NCBI GenBank assembly: GCA_019722365.1
Contig: JADFUC010000776.1
Location: 248,001 to 312,000 of the forward strand
Origin: Lithospermum erythrorhizon
Taxonomy: Eukaryota > Streptophyta > Magnoliopsida > Boraginales > Boraginaceae
Direction: 5' to 3'
Length of the DNA stretch: 64,000 nucleotides
The notes under the pieces were generated by a model that worked only from the letters and a program-made list of their open reading frames with translations, was not told the DNA's origin and did not search any database. Each line of letters opens with the position of its first letter. Position 1 is the first letter of the stretch. A program made the position numbers and the translations under genes. This document shows, piece by piece, positions 13,320 to 23,669 of the stretch.

Positions 13320-13442
13320 TGCCTATAAATTGCTCTCATTATTATTGTTGAACAATTAATATAAGTATTAGGAGCAACATGCACAATCCAGTGAAGTTCG
13401 ATGGTCTTCTAACGTTTGTTGTATTTGTTGCTGCCTTGTCAT
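13320..13442 (+). pseudogene. Second promoter and signal-peptide exon of the cysteine-rich peptide gene
   Basis: A TATA box (gcctataaattgctctcat, about 13321-13339) is followed by an ATG at 13379 and a 64-nt exon ending at 13442 before 'gtaagt'. It encodes MHNPVKFDGLLTFVVFVAAL plus S. The exon has exactly the same length and splice phase as the first exon at 14540-14603, with about 80 percent base identity. No cysteine-rich second exon lies between 13443 and 14539. It is either the orphan remnant of a tandem copy or an alternative first exon that could splice to the exon at 15121. Confidence 0.6.
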
Positions 13443-13984
13443 GTAAGTCTTACCACACTTTTTTCTTTCAAACTCTAATTCGCTCATTTTAATGACGTAT
13501 TTTAAGAGGCATCATGAGAATCGATAATCATTTTCTTCATTTTTAAATAAATTAGTTGAATTGAATAATGGTAAGTATCAACTAACCAAATATACTGGTA
13601 ACTAACACCTTTACTATAGTGTAACAATGTTTGTATACAATAAGGATTGCCTTATATGATGCGTCATAATATTATCATTCATATCAGTTTCATATTGATA
13701 TCTAATATGGACAAATGTATAACATTTATCATATTTAAGGATAAATGTGTTTCATTTGTATAACTTTTTGAATATTAATTTACAATAATATAATTGAAAC
13801 TAAACTGTAATTTGATCCCACTAATCGAGATCAAATCAACAATGACCTCGATATGATGATTGTGTCTCAACTCTCAACTATGAATATCCTTGCCGAACTC
13901 ATCAAGTACTACCTTTTCGAAGAATTCGAAGTATTCTGATGAGTATCTCCGCCGTTCATGTGTAGAATTTAACGTAGTACATTT

Positions 13985-14375
13985 AGAGCAGTTAATGAGC
14001 CGAACTTAATCAAGCGGTTCGGCTCGTGAAATCGAGGCTTGAAGCTCGGCTCGGTCTATATTGAGCCGAGCTACGAGCCGGCGCCCCGGACTCGTTGGCT
14101 CTGGCTGGCTCGATAACTCGGTTATATGAAATTATTAACCGGTTTGTTATAATTTTATGATGATTAATTTATTATCGAGGGCCGATGTGTTGTTATGATG
14201 AATTTTTTTATTATAATCTAGTCAATGTCAATATCAATTTATCGATTAGCAAATTAATGTTAAATACCATTATTTTTAGCACTTTATCCCTTTAAAATTT
14301 AAAAGTTCTACCAGTGATCTAGCTCGAGGCTCGTCTCGGTGAATATGACAAGCCTAGCCGAGCCGAGCCTTGGAG
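13985..14375. mobile_element. Probable non-autonomous transposable element with GCTCG-rich ends
   Basis: Two GC-rich blocks (about 13997-14125 and 14320-14372) are built from repeats of 'gctcggctcg'/'gagccgag' and its inverse, and they flank an AT-rich core. This composition is common to short repeated elements in plant genomes. The blocks are partly complementary to each other. Exact ends and target duplication were not determined. The element lies between the two copies of the signal-peptide exon and may have displaced the missing second exon of the first copy. Confidence 0.45.
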
Positions 14376-14456
14376 TTGGATTTGATGGCCAGAGTTGGTA
14401 GAAAGTGCAGAATTTCGGGGCTAGAATTTCAGGCCTAAGCTAAAAGCTTAAGTACG

Positions 14457-14539
14457 TGCCTATAAATTGCTCTCATAGTTGTTATGAAGCTATTTACAAT
14501 AAATCATCCAACAATTAATATAGGTTAGAAGCAACTAAC
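14457..14539 (+). promoter_or_regulatory. TATA box and 5' UTR of the cysteine-rich peptide gene
   Basis: The sequence gcctataaattgctctcat at about 14459 lies about 75 bp before the ATG at 14540. It is identical to the block in front of the upstream exon copy at 13321. Both copies also share 'caacaattaatata' just before the start codon. Confidence 0.6.
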
Positions 14540-15416
14540 ATGGTCACTCTTGCCAAAATCGATGCTCTTTTAACGTTTCTTGTAGTTGTTGCAGCCTTGT
14601 CATGTAAGCCTTTATCCACTTACTCCTTTTTGTTTCACTAAAAATATAAATTTGTTCGAATTATTCCTATATTCTAAAACTAATTAACACAATGTTTTAC
14701 AAAAACCATCTCTACTTGAGTGATATTTTTTTTTTGGAAAGGAATTGTAAATTTACTTTGAAGCAATAATAATTTATCCATAAAACTTTGATATAATAAA
14801 ATTTAACTTTATATCAATGAATACGGAGCATTATATACCAAATTTGTATATGTCAATAAAATTTAAAATATTGAATAAGAATAATTCAGTGTAATAAATG
14901 ATTTTTTTAAAACTACTTATTAAATTCCGATATTATTATATAAATCACGTAAGCGCCATGTAATGTAAGTAAGTATATTTTGAGAAATATTAACTAGTTA
15001 CTCTTTAAATACCAAAATTATTATAAAGAGTATTATAACTTTCTTACTCTATATATATATAATACTCCGTAGCATATTCTTACATTAAATATACTAATTA
15101 TATTTATTTACTTTTGGTAGGTATAGAATTCCCGATAAGAACAGTGGGTGAGACACCACCACTAGGTCAGGCTTGTTACTACAATTTTTGTTATGTGGAA
15201 GGAAACTATTTGTGCGCTAAAGGTTGTAGCTGCATCCCAATTACTGAAGACCATGGAACTTGTTGGCCTATAACTCTAATAAATGAGAAGAAAATACGTT
15301 GTTTATCTCATGATGATTGTTCCTCTGCTGTTGATGGTGATGCTGCTAGAGCTAGTTATTGTCTTATGATCCAAAATACCCCATATGGCTATTGCTCTAG
15401 GACTACCAAATCTTAA
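14540..15416 (+). CDS. Secreted cysteine-rich peptide precursor, albumin-1 (PA1)-like, 119 aa
   Basis: Exons are 14540-14603 and 15121-15416. The donor is 't|gtaagc', the acceptor is 'ggtag|gt', and the stop is TAA. The intron is in phase 1 at the end of the signal peptide (MVTLAKIDALLTFLVVVAAL). The secreted part has a first set of six cysteines (residues 40, 45, 53, 57, 59, 69) spaced C-x4-C-x7-C-x3-C-x-C-x9-C, including the stretch CSCIP. A second set of four follows (82, 88, 102, 113), starting with CLSHDDC. This two-part layout, a knottin-like chain then a four-cysteine chain, resembles the albumin-1 b-chain/a-chain precursor of legumes. The b-chain there is a seed peptide toxic to some insects. 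The resemblance is by pattern and recall only, so storage or defence is inference. Alternatives are another knottin or an unrelated cysteine-rich peptide. Confidence 0.75.
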
Positions 15417-15669
15417 TGAGGTTATAGGGAGTTGATTTTGGTTACTTCAATAATGATTGTATATGTTCACATAATATAAAATGTCAGTTGTGTAATAATA
15501 ATGATCTCACAATTTTAATGTAGAATATTGTAGTAGTAACTTTGTGAAACATTTTGTATTTGTCCTGGGTACTATTGCCTAGTACTTGATGATGTGGCAG
15601 ATTTTAGCGAGATCATGCGGAGTGGGAGAGTAAATACCAACTTTTCACATCCATTTTTCTTAGTTCACT
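15417..15669. other. 3' flank of the cysteine-rich peptide gene
   Basis: This short AT-rich 3' region runs up to the start of the gypsy LTR. It contains an 'ataatataaaatg' stretch that could serve in polyadenylation. Nothing else is seen. Confidence 0.4.
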
Positions 15670-16390
15670 TGTTGGGTGAGGGTCTAAAATGTCAGTCCTC
15701 GCCCCTTTCGAAGTCTCCATGCGAGGGGCTTTGATTGACCTTTTGGAAGGATTGGGCGAGGGTCGGGGTATGAGAATTCGCGTCCTCGACCTAATGCGCT
15801 CAGGCCACAGTGCGGACAGCAGTTTTGTTAGATAGCTTGGATTCCATGATGTCGAGGTCTCGATGTGCTCCGGGTACCTAGGCCACGGCCGAGAAGTCGA
15901 TCATGACCCAACTTCAGATGATAAGTTAGAATTTATCAGAGAAGATTAGACTTAGTGTTTATGTGTAAAGAAATGCATTACCTTCAAAGGAATAAATGAA
16001 GGGGTATTTATAGAGAATATAAGAAGCGCTGGTGGCCGTGTGTCGGCTGAGAGGAAAGGAGACAAAGAACTACTTATTAATAAATATTCGTATTGAAGTT
16101 TCGAACGTTAGCGATAGAAAAACTCTTATTTATATCGGTGTCCTTGTGACGGAATTATTATGCCGCCATTTTGAAATGGTGCAAGAATAATCGGTATTAA
16201 ATAGGTTTATTAAGCAACGATCAAAATCGCTTTGGCCTCAACTCCAAAGATAAGCCGTGTCTCACTATAACTTCTCACAATAAAAGATGTAGCCTCTCTT
16301 CTTTTTTTATTCTTTCATTTTCGAAGCTTATTCATCGTTTACGTCATTTTAGAAGCGAAACGGCCCTACTTTCCGGCTATACTCACACAG
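15670..16390 (-). repeat. Left LTR (3' LTR in element orientation) of the gypsy element
   Basis: It begins on the plus strand with 'tgttgggtgaggg'. The part to about 16130 is clearly shared with the right copy, while the part to about 16390 is only weakly alignable. The minus-strand TATA box lies at about 16000-16015. Confidence 0.7.
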
Positions 16391-16399
16391 GCTCGAGAA

Positions 16400-18803
16400 G
16401 AAGAAGCCCACGAAATGGCAAGTAAAGATTCACGAAATCGAGAAGCCTGACCAGCGGAGGCGTAGTAGAAAGACTCTCGATGAGGAGATGCGACTTGCTA
16501 GACTCGTGGCTTCCCACGGGAGTCAATACCTTTTTAATGGTTAATCCCTTTTTTCCGCACATTTAATCCACCGAGTATGTTATTCGTCTAGGCGATTCTC
16601 ATTTTCGATTCGGCGATGAGGATAATATGCCGGGATTTAGGATTCGAGAGAGCATGTGGAAGGGATCCGGGAGGCGGCGAGGCGAGTTTGACGCAATGTT
16701 TTGATTGAGCAGCAGTAGAGGCGCGAGTTGAAAGTACCTACATTAAAGAGGAAGGCATCGAAGTGGCGGGGAGGCCGAGAGAGAAGCCCAAAAAATCGAA
16801 GAGCGTCCCAAATTTACGCGAGAGTCGAGGTGTCGAGGCGGCCCCGGTGTGACCACAGGTGAAAGATTCTCAGACTCTTGAAGGGTTTCGTAAAAGGACC
16901 ATGGCATTAGTTGGCGAAGGGGTCGTCTTGGCGAGACCGTTACTCCGTTAGTCGAAGGTGGAAATCTCTGAGTCCCTCTTGAAGGCGAGGCGGCCGGTGC
17001 TTTTTTGGAAGAAGGATTTCTTGCGATCTTTTTAGGAGTTTAAATCTGGGGTTGGAGTTGAGGCGTCATGCACCGTCCCCGACTCATAACTTTTCTGCGT
17101 CGGTGGGTGCCCCGATTGACTAGGTCACCGCTGGGAAGGCCGTGGCCTTCCAAGTGGGATGTGTATCTGCTCCGGGGTAGTGCCAAGCGTGAATGTCGTT
17201 TTCGAGAAGATCTTGATGTTTTTTCCACCAAGAGGGGGTCTGTCCTATTTTCACGTCACGGCCCAGGGGTGAAAAGAACATGTTATATTTTTGAAGGAAG
17301 GTGAGCCCCGTAGGTGGCATCGGAATCTCTTCTTTGTAAGGGCGCATTATCTATGATGTTCCCCCACCGGTTTGTATGAACTACGCACGTCCTCGAGTTC
17401 GAGAATGCAGGGGCCTCACGGGGGCCAGTTCCGGGAAGGCTGGTAGATGGTTTTCCCCAAACGCTTTGCCTTTGAAGACATTCTGCGACCCGGACGTGGT
17501 AGTCAAAGCGGGTTTGTGCAAAGGACCTAACCGGTTCCCCGACATGACTCTAGGTTCGATTGCTAATCCACTCCTTGTTAATATGTCTTTTATTCAACCT
17601 TTACCCGACATGACTAATTAACAATCTTTCCCTTGGAGTGCGAGATAAAATTGCTCCTCTTGAAGTGGAGAATCGGTCCCTCATCGTCAAAGGGCGAGCA
17701 AAGAGTCGACATAGTTCGAGAGGCTCGTAAGTGTATGAAGGTGGCCGGGCCCGGTGCCGAGAAGCCAATAGAAGAGCCTCTCGGTGCTTCACGGTCAGGT
17801 GTATACTTGGTACCCGAGGCGGCACAAATCAGAAAGGCCCAGGCTCACCAAATCGCTCGGCGATCCGTCGGTGGGGGGCATTGCCCACGTCGGGCAGGAA
17901 GGAGGTATAAGAGTGGCCACCCGTACTTTGTGGACACTCCATACGTGCTTCCTTCGGGGGTGGAGGTGACCGATGATTACGTAAGAGCCGGTTCACTTCT
18001 TTTTAGGCTAGCGGACATGTTGAAGAATTGCATGCTGAGAGCGGAAGTACTTGAGGCGATGAATGTTCGATCCAAGCGCGCTTCCTGTGATTTGCTCATT
18101 ATCAATTAAGGGTATGTATTTTCTTCATTAACATGCACCCTTTTCATTTTTTAGTCAAGCCTTGATAATTTTCCTCCCTCTTTCGAGCTGACCGGCACAT
18201 GCTATGTCCATGATGAAGTTTGAGATGCGAGGATCAATGAGGAGTTCGAGCAGGAGAGATCTTCCATTGGAGAGTGATGGAGAATCGGAGAAGAGAGGGA
18301 CTCATACTGGCGGAGAAAGAGAAGGTTATAAGGAGATGTGATGACCTCGCCAAATTAAGCGGAGGATTGGTCTCTCGATAAATCTTTGCTTTAGAAAGGC
18401 TTAAATGCGGTGGACATCATAAGGAGAATTCTCATAAAGCGACCCTCGACTACGAGAAGATGAGCCGGTATCTCGAGGCAGCGGTCACTATTGGAAGATT
18501 GCCTTCTTTGAAAAGGCTTGAACTCGGCTTTCTTAGCGGAGAATTCGGTGCCTCGGTGAAGACTTCAAGGAGGCGGTGAGTATGTCGGTGAGGGAACTAC
18601 CGTTACTCTCCTTAGGGATTTTGTCAAAGGTCTCTGAGCTTTCTGGCATATCCTACCGAGCTTCCAAGAATATGTTTTTACGGGTTGGGGAGGATTATGC
18701 TGAAATAGAGCATTTTGATGACATCCCTAATGATGATGACGAGGATGTGGGTGCCAATGAGGGGGATAGTGATGCCTCCGAGGGTGATGAAGATGTAGAG
18801 TAG
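16400..18803 (+). pseudogene. Opposite-strand ORF region of the Tat-like element
   Basis: This region has plus-strand coding character, antisense to pol. The frame at about 17900-18100 reads PYVLPSGVEVTDDYVRAGSL and continues LADMLKNCMLRAEVLEAMNV. After a break, the frame at 18576-18803 reads LSKVSELSGISYRASKNMFL and ends in a very acidic tail (DDIPNDDDEDVGANEGD and on to DEDVE) before a TAG. The glutamate/arginine-rich middle (18190-18540) is out of frame but looks like a broken coiled coil. Antisense ORFs between integrase and the 3' LTR are known in several Tat-lineage elements. Their product has no settled function. Many stops and frame changes are present. Confidence 0.55.
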
Positions 18804-19204
18804 TTAATACTTAGTAGTCTTTTGTATAGGACCCCCGACTTTTTTGTAATACTTAATGATTACGAGGAAACGTCGGTAGTGCAGTGCCGTTACTTGTATT
18901 ATCTTTTTTATTTAGTAATGGGAATGCGCTTATCTCTTTCAATCTTAATTTCTTTTAATTATCCTCTCGTATAAATTATTACCCTGCTTTTTGTGAGGGA
19001 GTTGGTAAAAAGCTTTAATGAAGTCCTCATGATAGTAAGCGTTATTAGTTTATTCATTTATTCCCGACAATCTCAATGATTTAGTCGAATGTATGATTTT
19101 GAACTACATTTCCGATTTTCCCGAAAAACCCCATTTATGAGATTTTCTTGGTTAATTGAAGGGATACGATTTAAAGATAAACTCCCCAGTACCAGCGTCG
19201 GGTG

Positions 19205-19665
19205 TAGTTTAAAATGACTTGGTCACTTGTAACCACTTCCTCGGTTCGAGCGAGGGGAAATAGTTGGAACTATTTAATTAATCTTGAATGACAAGGTCAT
19301 TTTTATAAGATCTTCCTCGTCTGAAGCGAGGGGAAATAGTTGAAACTATTTAATTAATCTTGAATGACAAGGTCATTTTTATAAGATCTTCCTCGTACGA
19401 GCGAGGAAAAATGAATTGAAACTATTTAATTAATCTTGAATGACACGGTCATTTTATAAGATCTTCCTCGTCTGAAGCGAGGGAAATAGTTGAAACTATT
19501 TAATTAATCTTGAATGACAAGGTCATTTTTATAAGATCTTCCTCGTCTGAAGCGAGGGGAAATAGTTGAAACTATTTAATTAATCTTGAATGACAAGGTC
19601 ATTTTTATAAGATCTTCCTTGTTTAGGCGAGAAAATAGTTGAAGCCCCATTTAATTAATCGAGAA
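19205..19665. repeat. 76-bp tandem repeat array in the gypsy 3' region
   Basis: Nearly six head-to-tail units occur. The block 'taattaatcttgaatgacaa' starts at spacings of 76, 76, 74, 76 and 75 bp (anchors at 19281, 19357, 19433, 19507, 19583, 19658). Each unit also holds 'ataagatcttcctcgt' and 'gaagcgaggggaaatagttg'. The inner copies are nearly identical and the outermost are diverged. Such arrays are typical of the region between integrase and the 3' LTR in Tat elements. Confidence 0.95.
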
Positions 19666-20119
19666 TGATATTACAAAGTTGGGATACCCATAGAATTCGG
19701 GGATTATTCTAGATATTACAAAGTACTTTTTAGACAAAATACTTCTTGAGGTAAATTCCGTACGGTGTGATCGGGGGGCCTTGCGAGAGTTTCTCGAGCT
19801 CGTAGGTTCACTGATCACATGACTCTCTTAATCCGGTAAGGCCGCCGCGAGGATTGAGTTTATTACCGATTCTTGGTGACTTCGCTTATGCGCCTGTCAC
19901 GAGGTCTTGTTTTTGTTCTTAACCGCTTGATTGTAAAATTGAGACATGGATTTGCTTATGCTCTGCGTCGAATTAGTGCTTGATCTCTTAACTCGTCGAC
20001 CGGTGAATTTTTTCTAAGGCGTTCATCGTTTTGTCTTCGCTTATAGCCAATGCATGCATTATTAGGCGGACAAACCTCGATAAGGTAGCTGCGACCTCGA
20101 ATCCGTACTCTGGCCCGAA

Positions 20120-20640
20120 AGGAGTTTAGCCCGTTGAGTTAGAGGGTGTGGATTCGATAGGACGTAAAACCATGCAATTCTTTGTACCGTGGCACCCGTT
20201 TGAGGAGGTGCTTCTTAATTCCTATAAGTATGGTTAGGTTCATGACCTCCACCGGTCCATTATATTGGGGGTAACATACAGGGGCAAATCGGTGCTCGAT
20301 TCCCAATCGAGTGCACATTTCTTTGATAACCCTCGAATCAAATTGCGGACCGTTGTCATAGACCAAGATCTGGAGCACCCCGTATCGAGTAATAATGTGT
20401 TTCCATATAAACTCACAGGCGAGAACTTCGGTGTAGTTGTTCTAAGAGGTGCGAGGAGCAGGCCCATTTACTAAATAGTCCGCGCGACACTTGACATGCT
20501 TTATACTTGGTGGTGGCTTGAGAATTGACCAGCGGGGAGTGCATGCCCCCGTGGAGATAGGTATTGGACATATAACGGGGGACATCTACGTTACGGGATG
20601 TTGAGGCCGGCGCATTTTTGACATACATCGCACTTATTTA
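20120..20640 (-). pseudogene. Integrase remnant of the gypsy element
   Basis: The minus frame at 20378-20139 reads VYDNGPQFDSRVIKEMCTRL, then GIEHRFAPVCYPQYNGPVEV. The second catalytic aspartate (DNGPQFD) and the catalytic glutamate (NGPVEVMN) of the rve DDE core are visible. Upstream pieces of the core and zinc-binding region are frameshifted across 20400-20640. Not functional. Confidence 0.85.
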
Positions 20641-20865
20641 CATACTCATCGCGTCTTTCAGTAGTGGGCCAATAGTACCCGCCGTATTGGTAATTTTTAA
20701 GTGAAGGAATGCGAGTCACATGGTGCCCTTTATGCATTGTCCCTCATCTGAGGTCCGTCTATACTGGCCTCAGAGACACAAAAAAGGAGTGGGCCAAGGT
20801 GAGACTGCTGTACAAGCCTAAATCTCGTATCATTCGGACATGGCTTATTTGACTACTTTCTTGGC

Positions 20866-21393
20866 TTATCTTTGTCTCGGAAGTTCTCCATTTGACATGT
20901 ACCGAGCTATCGGGCTCACTCGATCCGGTACCTGCTTCCCAGACGAGGGAGGGGTATTACACTCCACGTGTGGATAGAATAATACCGGGGACTGATATGG
21001 ACACTGAGGTAAGTCCTCAAAATATGTAGTGGCTTGTCCGGCGAGAGAGAGGTGGTCAGCATGTTCATTTGTGAGCACAGTATGTTTCGAGATGTATTGA
21101 ACCCACTGTCCAGGCCAATGCGCAGCATGATATTTGGTGAGTGTCTCGCTCTTAACTCCACATTCTCCCTTAATCTGTTCGATTACTAGTTTTGAATCAC
21201 CCCTTGAACTTGATAGTCGTTGAATCGTAGTGCTTGTCTTTATCACGGAGTCAGTGACCATGGCCACCGTATTAGAAACCTTCGTTGTTGGTAGCTTTAA
21301 AGAGAACGAAAGGGTGTATTCGAATACCGCGCGAGGTCCTTTTATTAAATTCTGCCCCTTGAATCCACTTCTCATTGCTCGGAATCCATGCAT
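20866..21393 (-). pseudogene. Archaeal-type RNase H remnant of the gypsy element
   Basis: The 175-aa minus frame contains AVFEYTLSFSLKLPTT, then DSKLVIEQIKGECGVKSETL, then NEHADHLSL. These match the order of motifs in the additional RNase H of Tat-lineage elements (E in FEYAL, DS.LV..Q..G, HAD..S). The first and last motif regions are substituted, and the flanking RT-connection sequence is out of frame. Confidence 0.75.
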
Positions 21394-21699
21394 ATGTAAT
21401 TTCCATCGGGGAGCTTACGTAACTTTTCCGCACCGAGAGCTTGGGATTTCCTCTGGGATCAGTACGTTCTACAACGAAATCAGCCGAGTCCGTGCCTTTA
21501 TGCTAGCCCCAGTGGTCAACTTTCCGGTCGGCGAGGGGGTTGGACATGATCCTCTTAATGGGTTGATCCGTCATTACTTTGATGGGATGCGATTCAAAAT
21601 ATGCTTTAAGCTTTTCTTTGCGGTGATGACAAAGCAAACACAAAATTTGTCTATTGAGGGTATGACTCCTCGCCCCGTGGAGGGCCGTGACTCACATAG

Positions 21700-22650
21700 T
21701 AAATAGGCCTCTAAATACCCTCTTCTTCCCGACTAGGACAACGCTCACCGTCCACAGTAGGTTCTTTGACTCCCTCGGGTCTCGTAAAAATGCGTTGGGG
21801 ATCTAGATAATCCTTTAACTCTTGAGAAGGCTCTTTTCAGCATTCTGCGTCCCGGAAGGGAAGAGTTAACTTTGGAGAATATAGCTGAGGCCTGCTGAAA
21901 AATGAAAGCGGATTTCGGTCGCCCGACTTTGAGATGAATACGCAATGCAGAACTGACCCGTTAGCTTTGGACCTCTTTTTGTAAAGGTGGGAGGTTTCGT
22001 GTTCGGGATTGCCTCGATTTTGTCGGGGTTGGGCTCAATTCTGGAAATCGGCTTATCATGAAACAGGAACTTTCGAGTAACACCAAAGGAACACTTTTAG
22101 GGGTTTATCATGAGGCGTGATAATTTAATACTTCGAGTTTCTTCCAAATGATCCCAGCGCCGACTCTTTCACATGCGTATCGCCGACATATATCTATGTT
22201 CTCGATATGCTCTTTTAAATAACCGATTCACCATTCTTTGGTAGGTAGCCCCCGCATTCTTCAAACCAAAAGGCATTACCCTCCAGCAGTAGAGGCCATA
22301 CTCCGTTATGAAAGCCATTTTTTCTTAGTAGGTAAATTAAATGCGAGAATCTTTGATGGTACCGCGGAAGGCGTCAGGAAGTCAGACCTCGTGTCATTTC
22401 CCGTTGACCAACCTTCCTAGGCAAGACAGGGATAATAGTCTTCGGGCACGCTTTGTTCAAGTTGGTGAAATCAGTACACATTCTCCACTTATTGTTGGAC
22501 TTCTTGACCATGACCACATTGGCTATCCGTTCGAGGCTGAAACTCTCGGATCGCTTTGCCTCAGATTCTCGAACTCTCTTTGGAATAGCAGGAGTTCTTT
22601 CGTGCGAAAAATTTCTCTTTTTGTTTGATAGGCCTAAAAGAGGTGTCCAC
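21700..22650 (-). pseudogene. Reverse transcriptase remnant of the gypsy element
   Basis: On the minus strand, about 22530-22430 reads ANVVMVKKSNNK followed by WRMCTDFTNLNKACP. About 22320-22225 reads MAFITEYGLYCWRVMPFGLK then NAGATYQRMVN. These are the classic conserved blocks of Ty3/gypsy reverse transcriptase. The block with the catalytic aspartates is damaged. A part between the two blocks is missing, and several frameshifts are present. Confidence 0.9.
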
Positions 22651-23068
22651 GTGCAAATGATGAAGAGAGATTTCCGTATCCACCACAGCGTATCCTCACG
22701 GACGCGAAGACCTCGCCGTATTTCCTTGGCAGTTGTATAAAAGGCCGCGCCATGATGGGTAGGAAGGAGTTTCTTGCCTATTCTGAAAGTCTTGGAATTC
22801 TATTCATCATGAAACGAAATTGACTCTAGCTCCTCATGTGGTTCTCCGTGTTTATCACTTTCCTTTTCTTTGGGGTCGTTATCTTTGACAACTTCTTGAA
22901 CCCTCAACGAGGGGGTATAAATCCCAGAGTTCTTTTTAAATCGAGGGGGTATGTTAAGAGAGACACCCCTCGGTATAGAAAGTACGATGCGCACCCTCGC
23001 CTTTTTGGTCTCCGAGATTTTCCAGCTCCTCCCTTGTAGGGAACTTCATTTTTAGGTGGAAGGGGAGA

Positions 23069-23362
23069 CTACCGCTCTAAGAGCATTGAGAAGGGCCTCC
23101 CAATGAGTCCGTTATAAGAAGGGTCCGGAATGTCTACGACCGTAAAAGAGGCCCTTACTGTCGTCGTTCGGGGAGCTTCGCCAATTGTAAGTTCGGTTCC
23201 ATTATCGGTTGGAGTACAATGAATGAGCTTGTGAACTGAAGTAGAGGGGGTGTAGATCACAGGTTTTAAATTGTTTCTGTGAGGGGAAGTCGGCCGACGT
23301 ATGCTTGTAAATAGAGGATGTCGCCCGAACTCCCGTATCCACCAGCATTTGTCTGACCACAA
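23069..23362 (-). pseudogene. Protease region remnant of the gypsy element
   Basis: The 97-aa minus frame ends with FTVVDIPDPSYNGLIGRPFS. This corresponds to the conserved segment after the aspartic protease active site in gypsy polyproteins (FxVVDxPSxYNxILGRP). The active-site DTG triad upstream is not readable. Confidence 0.7.
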
Positions 23363-23669
23363 AGTTAGCGATGATGGGACTAATGACCGGATAGGTAAAT
23401 GGGAGTTCCGGTCCTTGGCTTCCCGACTTTCCGAGAAGGTAATTGGCTCTCTGTCTATAGTTGTAATAGGAGCTAAAAGCGTATCACGGACCTCTGCATA
23501 CTTTCTTCGGCGTTCGTGTGTCCCATGCCTCGGCTATAGCTCCATAAATAGTGTCTACTTACTTGTTTATGCGAGGTATCGCGCGATCTTTTTAATACGG
23601 CGAGGGAGGAGTCGCTTTCTTTGCAGCGGTACGCCATGAAGATATAACTGCAAACTCCCTTAGTTTCCA

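Noticed and set aside
17040..17347. Overlapping minus frames in the antisense-ORF region
   Set aside because: They conflict with the plus-strand coding character and show no pol or gag motifs.
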